Positions 8,711 through 16,371 of a stretch of 64,000 bases of DNA are shown piece after piece. A program made the translations under genes and the position numbers. The stretch is from Holophaga foetida DSM 6591. GTDB taxonomy: Bacteria > Acidobacteriota > Holophagae > Holophagales > Holophagaceae. Numbering within the stretch: position 1 is the stretch's first letter; each line of letters starts with the position of its first letter. Location of the stretch: NCBI RefSeq assembly GCF_000242615.2, contig NZ_KI912268.1, positions 449,229 to 513,228 of the forward strand, written 5' to 3'. The notes under the pieces were generated by a model that saw only the letters and a program-made list of their open reading frames with translations, was not told where the DNA came from and did not search any database.

Positions 8711-9326
8711 GGTCGCCGCCGCGGTAGCTGTAGAAAATATCCCCCTCACACCTCGTGCAGCGGGAAAGGGATCCATCCTTCGCCGGGTCCAATCCCAGAT
8801 CCAGAGCCTGGGACTTCAGGAATGCGGCGAGATCCAGGTGGGGTCTGCCCCCCGGGCCCGGTTTGGCGAGATCCTCCCGCCAGGCTGGATCCCGTCGGGC
8901 GGCTTCCACCACTTCCTCACCGACCTCGAAATGACAGGCCTGGAGGGCTGGGCCCAGGGCCCAGATCAGGTCCCAGGGCTTGCCTCCCAGGTTTCGGAAG
9001 ATCCCGAGGGCATTACGCAGGATTCCTGGTTCCCCCAGGGCTCCCACAGCCCCTCGCCACCCGGCATGGAGGGCGGCCACCCAGGGACGCTCACCAATGG
9101 GGCCAGCCAGCAGGATTGGGGTGCAGTCCGCCACCCGCACGCCGATGAAGCGTCCGGGTTCCATGGTCCAGAGTCCGTCCCCTTCCTGGAGCTGATCCGA
9201 GGCTTCCAGAACCCGGGTGCCGTGGACCTGGGAGAGGAGGCGCGAAGGCATGAAAAATGGGGATTCAGCACGGGTGCTGAATCCCCATTGGAGGTTGAAG
9301 GGCGGGGGGGCGATGGGCTGGAGCAT
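8673..9326 (-). CDS. YfiH/PgeF family protein (laccase-domain, copper/zinc hydrolase fold)
   Basis: A 217-residue DUF152/YfiH protein. Members have been reported as polyphenol oxidases, as purine nucleoside-cleaving enzymes (LACC1 relatives) and as a peptidoglycan-editing factor. The metal and catalytic motifs are present: SQVHGTRV, VRVADCTPILL and AALHAGWRG. The N-terminal QWGFSTR stretch is also a family motif, which supports the ATG at 9326 although no Shine-Dalgarno site precedes it. The 3' end overlaps the convergent response-regulator gene by 38 bp. A perfect terminator-like hairpin lies inside the 5' coding region. Confidence 0.88.
   Translation of the reverse strand: MLQPIAPPPFNLQWGFSTRAESPFFMPSRLLSQVHGTRVLEASDQLQEGDGLWTMEPGRFIGVRVADCTPILLAGPIGERPWVAALHAGWRGAVGALGEPGILRNALGIFRNLGGKPWDLIWALGPALQACHFEVGEEVVEAARRDPAWREDLAKPGPGGRPHLDLAAFLKSQALDLGLDPAKDGSLSRCTRCEGDIFYSYRGGDLKERQWGWVRID
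9253..9289 (-). terminator. Terminator-like hairpin inside the start of the yfiH-type gene
   Basis: Perfect 16-nt arms (9256-9271 and 9274-9289) separated by GG. On the minus strand they are followed by TTTTT. This is a textbook intrinsic terminator for the upstream methyltransferase gene (ending at 9368), but it lies 37-73 nt inside the yfiH-type reading frame, where it encodes the conserved WGFST motif. Confidence 0.7.
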
Positions 9327-9367
9327 GGAGGGGGTAAACCTTTCAGCTCTCCAGCTTATCGGAACCT

Positions 9368-10399
9368 TCAGGCCTCCTTGGCCACAGTGGCCTGGGCGCG
9401 GTTGTAGTCGACCAGGGCCGAGAAGAACTCTTCCACGTTGGCCTGGGGGCTGCCGGGGGGCACATCGCAACCGGTGGAGGGCACGAAGGTCTTGTAGGAG
9501 GCCGTCTTGGCCAGGAGCTCGGAGACCTTCTCGCGGACCATCTCGGTGCTGCCCGTGCGCATGACATTGGAGGGATCAATGTTGCCGCAGGCCACCACAT
9601 CGGCGGGGATCTGGGGCATGATCTCCATCATGTCCACCGCGTTGCCGAAGTGGAGCACCTTGGAGCCCGTTTCCACCATGGCAGGAACCTGCTTCACCGC
9701 GTGGCCGCAGTTGTGAAGCACCACGATGAAGTTCTCGTCCTGGACCTGGTCCACGATCTGCTTCACGTAGTCGAAGGCGAAGGTCTTGCACATGGCGGGG
9801 GAGAGCAGTCCGGCGGTGGGCTCGGCCATGACCACGCCGTTGGCACCGGCCTTCTTGAACTCCAGGATGTATTCCGTCACGTACTGGGTGCACTTGGCCA
9901 TGAGGGTGTGGATCATCTCAGGGTCGCGGCGCACGGCGATCATGATCTGGGTGACATCGAAGAGGCGGCCCGCCAGGGAGAAGGGCCCGATGACGCCGCC
10001 CAGGGTGGGGCGATCGGTGATCTTCTCGGCGGCGAGTTCGGCGGCCTTCAGGTAGGCCTCGGTGCGCATCAGGCCGGCCTTGGGCACCTGGAGGGCTTCG
10101 ATGGCGGCCTTGTCGGTGACGATGGGGGCGGTGACGGTGGGGGCCTCGTGGTCCGAGAACTTCACGGGGCTGCCGAAGGTCTCGGCCTCGGCGGAGAGAT
10201 CCATGATGGTGATGGCGGCCGCAGAGGGGTACTTATCGGAGAGGGCTTTGATGCACTCGAACTGCACCTTGCCGTTGCAGACGATGTCGATGATCCGTCC
10301 GCCGGTGAGGTCGGCACCGGGATAGGTGACGATGGGCAGGGCCTTCCGCTCGGGGGAAGCCAGGATTTCGTTGACCCACTGGTACATGTTGCGCTTCAT
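9368..10399 (-). CDS. Uroporphyrinogen-decarboxylase-fold methyltransferase (MtaA/MtbA-like)
   Basis: A 343-residue member of the UroD/MtaA superfamily. MtaA-type enzymes move a methyl group from a corrinoid protein to a thiol or other acceptor. The zinc ligands H-x-C...C appear as LHNCGH and STGCDVPPG near the C-terminus, a pattern of methylcobalamin methyltransferases and not of haem-pathway UroD. The start at 10399 follows GGAGG; upstream in-frame sequence shows no homology. No corrinoid protein or activase gene is nearby. O-demethylation of methoxylated compounds is a plausible but unproven role. Confidence 0.85.
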   Translation of the reverse strand: MKRNMYQWVNEILASPERKALPIVTYPGADLTGGRIIDIVCNGKVQFECIKALSDKYPSAAAITIMDLSAEAETFGSPVKFSDHEAPTVTAPIVTDKAAIEALQVPKAGLMRTEAYLKAAELAAEKITDRPTLGGVIGPFSLAGRLFDVTQIMIAVRRDPEMIHTLMAKCTQYVTEYILEFKKAGANGVVMAEPTAGLLSPAMCKTFAFDYVKQIVDQVQDENFIVVLHNCGHAVKQVPAMVETGSKVLHFGNAVDMMEIMPQIPADVVACGNIDPSNVMRTGSTEMVREKVSELLAKTASYKTFVPSTGCDVPPGSPQANVEEFFSALVDYNRAQATVAKEA

Positions 10400-10660
10400 G
10401 GTGTCCTCCAGATTTGCTCTCGATGTATCGAGATAAAAGTCTCTAATTCGGGCTAGACTAGAGCTGACACAACCGTAGTCGGTCAGCTGAACGCTTCTCG
10501 CTTGCCCCCAACCCAACCCCATCCGTTCCGGTCTGGTTCAGGGATTCTTGCTTCTGGTCATATCATCGGATCAAGACGGATGAGGGGCAATCATTTTTGT
10601 GAGACAAAAGGTTGAGTAAAATGCTTCTGAATGTTTTCAACCTGTTTAATTGAAAATATG
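10400..10660. promoter_or_regulatory. Upstream region of the methyltransferase gene
   Basis: No gene is visible in this stretch. A perfect inverted repeat, TCTCGAT-GT-ATCGAGA (10418-10433), lies 19-34 bases before the ATG and would be in the mRNA leader or overlap the promoter. I see no cobalamin riboswitch consensus. Promoter hexamers are not clear. Confidence 0.4.
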
Positions 10661-10708
10661 ACTTCCGAAAAAGAGAGGCGCCATTTGGCGCCTCTCTTTT
10701 TCGGAAGT
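10661..10708. terminator. Perfect 22-bp stem hairpin, probably a bidirectional terminator
   Basis: Perfect complementary arms at 10661-10682 and 10687-10708 with an ATTT loop. The runs of A and T lie within the stem. It is placed eight bases after the stop of the second methyltransferase gene, reading on the minus strand, and insulates it from the methyltransferase at 9368-10399. Confidence 0.8.
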
Positions 10709-10715
10709 GGGAGGA

Positions 10716-11825
10716 TCAGCCCTTGGCTGCTTCCACCAGGGCTTTGACGTTCTCGACCTTGGCGTTGGGGGGCACGTCGCAGCCCGAGGAGAGAATGAAG
10801 CCCGAAGGGCCGATCTCCCGCACGAGACGGGTGGCGTAGGTGTGCACCTCGTCAGGGGTGCCCAGGGCCAGCATGGTGGCCGGCACATCGCCCATGATGC
10901 ACATGTGGTCGCCCAGGGCCTCCTTGAGTTTGAAGATATTGGTGCTGCTGTCGGCTTGGAAGATGCACTTGCCCTTGGGGAGGGTCCGGAAGAAGTCCAG
11001 ATCCCGCTCGAAGTTGTCGTCCACATGCAGGGCCGCGTAGGCACCACACTCGACCACGGTCTCCACCAACTCCTTGTAGTGGGGGAAGATGAATTTCTCC
11101 TGTACCTTGCGTGAGTAGAACTCACCCGAGGCCCGGCCGATGGGCGTCATGATCGCGAAGGGGTGCGCCATGCCGATGAGCTTGCGGACGTTGGCGAGGA
11201 CATCCTTCTGGGCCACATCCATGGCCGCCATGATCTTTTCGGGCATCCGGAAGAGATCCCGGTTGAACTTGACCATGGAACGTCCGCCCATGAAGGTCTG
11301 GAAGGGGGTGATGGCCGCCAGGGGTGCGAAGGGCACCAGGCCCGCCTCCACAGTGTTCTTGCCCGCCGTGGGGGCGAAGCCGAACATGGGCCCCAGCGAG
11401 GCCATGAGGTTGCCGAAGTGCTTGGGAATGTACTGCCCCATCATGAACGGCGCAAAGCCCATCTGGATGATGGCGTCGTAATCCTCGGGCTGCATGCGTT
11501 CGGTTTCATGCACCTGCCACATGTCATCCTCCCCCAGCTCGATGCCTGGGGTCTCGACGGCACACATGCTCTCCAGGCTAAGCACCTTGGGATTCATCAT
11601 CATCAGGGTGACGCCGTCCACGTCCCCGAGGGAGAGGGCGGACTTGATGATGGTCTCGTTGGAGAGGGCGGGGGAGGCGCAGAAATCGGCCAGTTTGACC
11701 CCGAGGTGGCGGGCGGCGAAGGCGCTCATCTGCAGGACAACCGGAGGCCGGTCGGGGGTGCCCAGTTCCACGGCGGTCTTGATGCGATTCATGCTTTCCC
11801 CGAAACGCTGCATGCCGGTGCTCAT
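10716..11825 (-). CDS. Second UroD-fold methyltransferase-like protein
   Basis: A 369-residue protein of the same superfamily as the gene at 9368-10399, but clearly distinct. It opens with MNRIKTAVELGTPDRPPVV, typical of UroD-fold proteins. The C-terminal GCDVPPNAK cysteine motif is kept, while the first metal motif is LHVDDN (His and Asp, no Cys), as in several uncharacterised corrinoid-linked members. GGGAG precedes the ATG by six bases. The divergent LysR gene is its likely regulator. The substrate is unknown; methyl transfer in demethylation or one-carbon metabolism is inferred from the family. Confidence 0.82.
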   Translation of the reverse strand: MSTGMQRFGESMNRIKTAVELGTPDRPPVVLQMSAFAARHLGVKLADFCASPALSNETIIKSALSLGDVDGVTLMMMNPKVLSLESMCAVETPGIELGEDDMWQVHETERMQPEDYDAIIQMGFAPFMMGQYIPKHFGNLMASLGPMFGFAPTAGKNTVEAGLVPFAPLAAITPFQTFMGGRSMVKFNRDLFRMPEKIMAAMDVAQKDVLANVRKLIGMAHPFAIMTPIGRASGEFYSRKVQEKFIFPHYKELVETVVECGAYAALHVDDNFERDLDFFRTLPKGKCIFQADSSTNIFKLKEALGDHMCIMGDVPATMLALGTPDEVHTYATRLVREIGPSGFILSSGCDVPPNAKVENVKALVEAAKG

Positions 11826-11910
11826 ATGTTTCTCCCGTAAAAGGAATGTTGTTACTGGATAATCTAGATCCCAATCTAAGCTGTGTAAAATTCATTAATT
11901 GAGTTTGACT

Positions 11911-11927
11911 TATGCAGAAAATGCATA
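11911..11927. promoter_or_regulatory. LysR-type operator candidate
   Basis: Perfect inverted repeat TATGCA-GAAAA-TGCATA. It contains the T-N11-A core expected for LysR regulators and lies between the divergent methyltransferase and LysR genes, 45-61 bases before the regulator start. Confidence 0.55.
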
Positions 11928-11971
11928 GAATGAAAAGGGAGTCGTGCGACTTCACTTTCTCCGGACACGCC

Positions 11972-12874
11972 ATGGATTTGAGCAAGTTGCGGTACTTTGT
12001 CGCGGTGGCTGAACGCCTGAGTTTCACTGCCGCAGCGGACTTCCTCTGTATCAGCCAGTCCACGGTGAGCCGCCATGTGGCGGATTTCGAGGAAGAGGTT
12101 GGGCGCCAGCTCTTCTTCCGCAACCGCAGGACCGTCCGCCTGACTCCAGCCGGAACGATGATGCTCAGCGAGGCCTACGGCATCCAGGCAAGGGTGGATG
12201 AGGCCCTTCGCAAGGTGCGGGATCTGGAACGGGGAATGGTGGGCAAGCTGCGGCTGGGGATGCTCGGGACGCCCACCCAGAAGATCTTTCCCCTGCTCAC
12301 CAAGCGATTCCACAGGGATCACCCAGGTGTGGCGCTCGAAGTCCAGCGGTTGAGTTGGCGCCTCGTGAATGAACATCTGCACAAGGGGCGCCTGGATCTG
12401 GGCTTCACCCTCTCCATGGGGCTGGAGCACTTTCCGGATCTGGCCTGGGAGAGCATCTGCACAGACCGGATGATGGTGGTCATGCCGATGGATCATCCCC
12501 TGGCCTCCGAGGACTGCATCGATTTCTCCCGATTGGCAGGGGAACCCTTCGTGCTGCCATCGCGGATCGATGCTCCCGCTGGGTCCGAGTGGTTTTCGGG
12601 GCTTTGCGCCAAGGCTGGCTTCGCGCCCAGGGTGGTGGCTGAACCCGAACACCTTGAAACCGCACTTGCCATGGTGGAGTCGGGTTTGGGGATCGCAGTT
12701 CTGGCTGGCCACGTGGCCCAGGGGGCCAGTGACCGCCTGCGTTTTGTGCCCTTTGCAGACGAGAGCTCCTGTACGGACCTGGTGGTGGCCTGGAAGCGCG
12801 ACAATCCCAACCCGGCACTCCCCCTCTTCGTGGAAGGGGTCAAGGCTCACCTGCGGGAGCAACCGATGACCTGA
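11972..12874 (+). CDS. LysR-family transcriptional regulator
   Basis: A 300-residue regulator. The N-terminal HTH is classic (LSFTAAADFLCISQSTVSRHVADFEEEVG), followed by the effector domain from about residue 90 (VGKLRLGMLGTPTQKIFPLL). The ATG at 11972 begins the conserved MDLSKLRYFVAVAE; an upstream in-frame ATG at 11912 lies inside the putative operator. Divergent placement suggests control of the methyltransferase at 10716-11825, possibly by a methylated aromatic compound or a metabolite; the effector is a guess. Confidence 0.9.
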   Translation: MDLSKLRYFVAVAERLSFTAAADFLCISQSTVSRHVADFEEEVGRQLFFRNRRTVRLTPAGTMMLSEAYGIQARVDEALRKVRDLERGMVGKLRLGMLGTPTQKIFPLLTKRFHRDHPGVALEVQRLSWRLVNEHLHKGRLDLGFTLSMGLEHFPDLAWESICTDRMMVVMPMDHPLASEDCIDFSRLAGEPFVLPSRIDAPAGSEWFSGLCAKAGFAPRVVAEPEHLETALAMVESGLGIAVLAGHVAQGASDRLRFVPFADESSCTDLVVAWKRDNPNPALPLFVEGVKAHLREQPMT

Positions 12875-12905
12875 TTCGGCATCCCGTCAGGGGGTGGAGG
12901 CCCCC

Positions 12906-13868
12906 TCAGGGCGCCCCCGGGCGCTCCACCTTCTTCCTGGCCTTTTCCTGCTCCTTACTGGAGGGGGTTCCCCATAGAACCCGACTGGGCTTGTTCTTGA
13001 GAATCTCAAGGAGCTCTTCTGCGGCCTTGAGGTTGCGGTTCAGGGCTTTGATGGCGGCTGCAGCCTCGGGTCCGCTGGTCTTCATCAACTGCTCGGTGTC
13101 GGAGCTCAAGGTCCTGAGGTTCTGGAGGCTCTCGTCGAGGTTCACCACGATGCTGTCCAGCTCATCGGAGCGGCGCTCCAGCAGCTCCTGGACCACGACG
13201 AGGCTCTTCTGGGCACTGGCCAGATCCTGGTCCAGGACCTTCAGGCTGGCCTCGCTGTGGCGGGCCACGGTCTGGCCGTCCCGGGCCAGGGTGCGGTATT
13301 CCGCCAGGGTGGCGTCGAGATTCCCCAGGGTGCGGCTCACGGCCGGGTGCTCCAGGAGGGATCCCAGGCCTTTCCTTTGAAGGTGAGTCCGCAATTCGGT
13401 GACCCCCTGGTCCAGGTTGCGGACAAATCCCTGGATCTCCTCGATGAGGGAGCCCAGAGAAGCGGAATTCGTGGCTTCCAGCACTTCTCCGGGATCCAGG
13501 GGGGTCTTGCGGCCCTCGACTGGAGGGAGCTTGAGTTCCAGAAAGGAACCTCCCACCACCTTTGAAGTCATGACAGCACTGGTCCCTTTCCAGAGGAGTA
13601 GGTCCTTCTGGACTCCCAGGGTCGCCAGGAAGGTGTATTCCACGCCGTGGCGCTCCAGTTCGATGCTGTTGACCTGACCCACCCGGAAGCCCTGGAGCTG
13701 GACTTCGGTGCCCACCACTGCGTCCGAAGCGCTGGCCAGACGGACCTTGAGACGGGTCTCCCTGGCCGCCAGGGCCGAAACGCTCCGATACATGAGCAGC
13801 CCCCCGAAGAGGAGGAGTGCGACGATCACCATGACCCCGATCTTGGCATCGTCCCGTTCGATCTTCAT
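12906..13868 (-). CDS. MlaD-like MCE-domain protein
   Basis: A 320-residue inner-membrane-anchored MCE protein. One N-terminal helix (about residues 10-28) is followed by a single MCE domain (about 38-120, with LASASDAVVGTEVQLQGFRVGQV). A long helical or coiled-coil tail (about 130-300) follows and could span part of the periplasm. The last residues are charged. MCE proteins carry lipids between membranes with an MlaE permease and an MlaF ATPase, which are the two genes upstream. The start overlaps the ATPase gene stop by ATGA; the longer upstream frame is shadow sequence. Confidence 0.88.
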   Translation of the reverse strand: MKIERDDAKIGVMVIVALLLFGGLLMYRSVSALAARETRLKVRLASASDAVVGTEVQLQGFRVGQVNSIELERHGVEYTFLATLGVQKDLLLWKGTSAVMTSKVVGGSFLELKLPPVEGRKTPLDPGEVLEATNSASLGSLIEEIQGFVRNLDQGVTELRTHLQRKGLGSLLEHPAVSRTLGNLDATLAEYRTLARDGQTVARHSEASLKVLDQDLASAQKSLVVVQELLERRSDELDSIVVNLDESLQNLRTLSSDTEQLMKTSGPEAAAAIKALNRNLKAAEELLEILKNKPSRVLWGTPSSKEQEKARKKVERPGAP

Positions 13869-14545
13869 GGCGTACTCCCGGTGGACAGGCTTCCTTCTGC
13901 AAGCTGGATCCAGTCCCGGGGGGGATCCGTCAGCCAGGGGCCATCCTCCACAAGCAGGACCGTGATGGTGGGATCCCCGGTGACCGAGTCCAGCAATTCC
14001 TGGGTCTTCTGCCGCAAGGCGGGGCTGAGGCCTCCCTGGGGCGGGTCCACCAGCCAGAGTTCCGCACCGGAGGCGGCGGAGCGGGCCAGGGCTCCCATCC
14101 ATCGCTCCTGGGGGGGCATGGCGTGGGGGCGACGCTGAGCCAGGGAGCTCAGTCCAACCCGTTCCAGCCATTCGAGGGCTCGCTTCTCGGCCTCGACCTT
14201 GGACAGCCCTCGCACGAAGCGGAGGGGCAGGGCCACGTTGACCAACAGGGTCTGATTCACCAGAAGCCCGCCATCCTGAGGCACCCAGGCCAGGCCCCCC
14301 CGATCGAGGAAGGGGTGGGAGAAGCGATAGGGAGACAGGGGCTCCCCCTCCAGATGGACTTGACCGGACTGGGGGTGTATCAGGCCCGCGCAGAGCCGGA
14401 GGAAGGCCGTAGTCCCGTGGGAGGAAGGGCCTTTCACCCGGAGCTTGGCCCCCCGTGCCAGTTCCCAGGTGGCGTCTTCCAGCACCGTGTAACCCTCCAT
14501 CGTGTGCAGGGTTACACCATCCAGTTGCAGGATCGGCCTAGCCAT
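13865..14545 (-). CDS. MlaF-like ABC ATPase domain without catalytic motifs
   Basis: A 226-residue protein in the position of MlaF between mlaE and mlaD. The overall ABC layout is recognisable (TVLEDATWELARGAKLRVKG, Q-loop AWVPQDGG). However, the Walker A is GPSSHGTT (Thr45 where Lys should be), the signature LSGGQ is MPPQE, the catalytic Glu after Walker B is Pro (LVDPPQ), and the switch His is missing. It is therefore likely unable to hydrolyse ATP. The intact frame, tight overlaps on both sides and conserved length argue for a functional structural role and against decay. Confidence 0.82.
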   Translation of the reverse strand: MARPILQLDGVTLHTMEGYTVLEDATWELARGAKLRVKGPSSHGTTAFLRLCAGLIHPQSGQVHLEGEPLSPYRFSHPFLDRGGLAWVPQDGGLLVNQTLLVNVALPLRFVRGLSKVEAEKRALEWLERVGLSSLAQRRPHAMPPQERWMGALARSAASGAELWLVDPPQGGLSPALRQKTQELLDSVTGDPTITVLLVEDGPWLTDPPRDWIQLAEGSLSTGSTP

Positions 14546-15359
14546 AGAGCATCACCGAAACCACGGCGCCCCCGACCAGCACGACCACCAGAGAATACAC
14601 CGCAGCCTTGGTGACCGCCTGGGGGATCTCGGTGGGGCTGGCCTGGACCCGAAGGCCGCAATAGGCGCAGATCAATGGAATGAAGGTTCCGAAGAGCATG
14701 GACTTCACGAGGGTGATGGCCAATTCCCGGGAACCGATGACCTTCCCAAGACTGTCGAGGAAGGCCCGCCAGCTGAGGGGAAGCCAGAGCCAGGCCAGGA
14801 AGAAGCCCCCCAGGAGGGCGACTGCGCCGAAGAAAACAATCAGGGTGAAGATCGATACGATGCCCCCCAGGAGTCTCGGGATCAGGAGATACTGCACCGG
14901 GTTCATCCCCGAGGCCCAGAGACTGTCCACCTCGCCGCTCAGCTTCATGGATGCCATTTCGGCCGCGATGGCCGTGCCGCTGCGCCCGATGACGATGATG
15001 GCCACCATCAGGGGGCCCAGCTCCCGGATCACCAGCTTGGCAAGGAGGCGGCTCAGGTAGGTTTCGGCTCCGAAGGCGGAGAGTTGGCCGAAGACCTGGA
15101 GGAGGGTGATGCCCCCCATGAGGAAGGCCGTGAAGCAGGTGAGGCTGAGGGCGTCCAGGGCCGTGAAGCGGATCTGCGTCCTGGTGACCTCCAGGACGAC
15201 GCCGAGCTGGTGCCATCGCAGCCGGAGGCCGTGCCAGAAACACTGGTACAGAATCCAGCTTATGGCCCCCAGGCGGCCGAGACTGCGGCGCACACCCACT
15301 CCCAGGCGGGCCGAAAACCGCCAGAACGCGCCGTCCAGGCTCACTTCCAGGGAGGACAT
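14538..15359 (-). CDS. mlaE: MlaE-family ABC permease
   Basis: A 273-residue permease with about five to six hydrophobic segments. It contains the MlaE hallmark region AEMASMKLSGEVDSLWASGMNP, preceded by IRELGPLMVAIIVIGRSGTA. It should form the membrane channel of a lipid-transport ABC system and bind the MCE protein encoded two genes downstream. The start follows AGGGTGG. Its coding end overlaps the next gene by eight bases, consistent with one operon running from 16342 to 12906. Confidence 0.93.
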   Translation of the reverse strand: MSSLEVSLDGAFWRFSARLGVGVRRSLGRLGAISWILYQCFWHGLRLRWHQLGVVLEVTRTQIRFTALDALSLTCFTAFLMGGITLLQVFGQLSAFGAETYLSRLLAKLVIRELGPLMVAIIVIGRSGTAIAAEMASMKLSGEVDSLWASGMNPVQYLLIPRLLGGIVSIFTLIVFFGAVALLGGFFLAWLWLPLSWRAFLDSLGKVIGSRELAITLVKSMLFGTFIPLICAYCGLRVQASPTEIPQAVTKAAVYSLVVVLVGGAVVSVMLYG

Positions 15360-15368
15360 GGGTCCACC

Positions 15369-15698
15369 CTAGCAGCGCCCGGTTCCCCCCGCCACCCTTC
15401 GTGCGGTCAGCACCATCTCCCGCTTCCATCGACGGGCACAGAACAGGCCGAACAGCCATCCCAGGGGACCCCGGATCTCCTGTTCCAATCTGAGGCGGCA
15501 GCCCAGAGGGGATGGGGCCAGATCAGCTTCGAAGCAGCGGGTGTGCGTGATAGCCATGATCTCCCACACCAGTTTCTCGCCCTTGAGGTTTTCAAGGACA
15601 CGGTAGTTCCGGGCCTCACGGCTGAAAGCCTCGAGTCCAGGCCAGATCTCCTCTGGGAACGCGGTGGTCTCCAGGGAGTGGGAGAGACGGGTAATCAG
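15369..15698 (-). CDS. SRPBCC-type (START-like) protein, apparent CTG start
   Basis: The open frame encodes about 109 residues with SRPBCC features: an N-terminal strand TRLSHSLETTAFPEEIW, central NYRVLENLKGEKLVWEI and C-terminal GPLGWLFGLFCARRWKREM. No ATG, GTG or TTG exists near the expected N-terminus; the first GTG (15569) would remove a third of the fold. A CTG at 15698 overlaps the upstream stop codon (CTGA) and sits seven bases after AGGAG, so I propose it as the start. Such proteins bind hydrophobic ligands, which would suit a lipid-transport operon. ATT directly after the CTG is an alternative start. Confidence 0.6.
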   Translation of the reverse strand: MITRLSHSLETTAFPEEIWPGLEAFSREARNYRVLENLKGEKLVWEIMAITHTRCFEADLAPSPLGCRLRLEQEIRGPLGWLFGLFCARRWKREMVLTARRVAGGTGRC

Positions 15699-16342
15699 GA
15701 CCAGTCTCCTGAATCGCCGCCGGAATCGCCCCCGCCAAAGTCGTCTCCGCCGGAATCGCCCCAGCCGCTGTCGCCACCGGAGTCGCCGGAACCTCCGCCA
15801 CCGCCCCAGCGGTCATCGTCCTGATTATCGTGGTGGCCATGGCGGTCGCCCCCCATCATGCTGCCGATCATCATGCCCGTGAGGAGTCCGCCCACACCGC
15901 CCATGCCCCCATTGCCCTGCTGGGGGTAGAAGGGCTGGTTCGGGTTTGCGCCGGGATCCATTCCCAGGCGCTGCCTGGCGCTGGGAGGAAGTTCATCATC
16001 CCGGAGGTCTTGCACCTGGACAGCACCGCAGTAGCCGCAGGTCCAGGTGACTTTGCGCAGGCTGTCCCACTGCTGCCTCATCTTCTCTGCACTGGCGGCG
16101 CAGTTGGGGCACTTGGGGAATGGGCAGGCGAAGGTGTGGGAGCTGATGGGGCCTTCTCCGGCAGACCGCGGGGCCATGGGGGACTGCTGCTGGGTTGCCT
16201 GGCGGTCCTTGAGGCTCTTCTTCACCAGAAAGGCCACGATGGCGATGATCGCGATAGCCACAAAGCAACCGCATCCCGGTGCCGAGGAAGAATCGCCGCG
16301 CCGGGCCATACGATTGCCATTCTGGAGAATCAACGCGAGCAT
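15695..16342 (-). CDS. Membrane-anchored zinc-ribbon protein with Gly/Asp-rich tail
   Basis: A 215-residue protein of unknown function. One transmembrane helix lies at about residues 25-45 (GCGCFVAIAIIAIVAFLVKK). It is followed by a zinc-ribbon-like cysteine set (CPFPKCPNC, then CGYCGA), a low-complexity Gly/Met segment (about 140-170), and a Gly-Asp-Ser repeat tail ending at the stop. The ATG at 16342 has GAGG five bases upstream. It heads the mla-like operon by position. The acidic Gly-rich tail resembles linkers of envelope proteins; no enzymatic motif is seen. Confidence 0.7.
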   Translation of the reverse strand: MLALILQNGNRMARRGDSSSAPGCGCFVAIAIIAIVAFLVKKSLKDRQATQQQSPMAPRSAGEGPISSHTFACPFPKCPNCAASAEKMRQQWDSLRKVTWTCGYCGAVQVQDLRDDELPPSARQRLGMDPGANPNQPFYPQQGNGGMGGVGGLLTGMMIGSMMGGDRHGHHDNQDDDRWGGGGGSGDSGGDSGWGDSGGDDFGGGDSGGDSGDWS

Positions 16343-16371
16343 GGGAACCTCGGAGACATGCCTAAGCTAAC

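Noticed and set aside
10400..10660. Cobalamin riboswitch for the methyltransferases
   Set aside because: The B12-box and the conserved junction sequences are not seen; only a short inverted repeat is present.
12886..12908. Bidirectional terminator between the LysR and mlaD genes
   Set aside because: Only a 6-bp AGGGGG/CCCCCT stem with no T-tract that overlaps the mlaD stop; too weak to list.
14502..15824. A 440-codon plus-strand frame across the mla-like operon
   Set aside because: Glu/Gln/Gly/Pro-rich shadow of mlaE and neighbours; the sense strand has well-defined membrane proteins with overlapping junctions.
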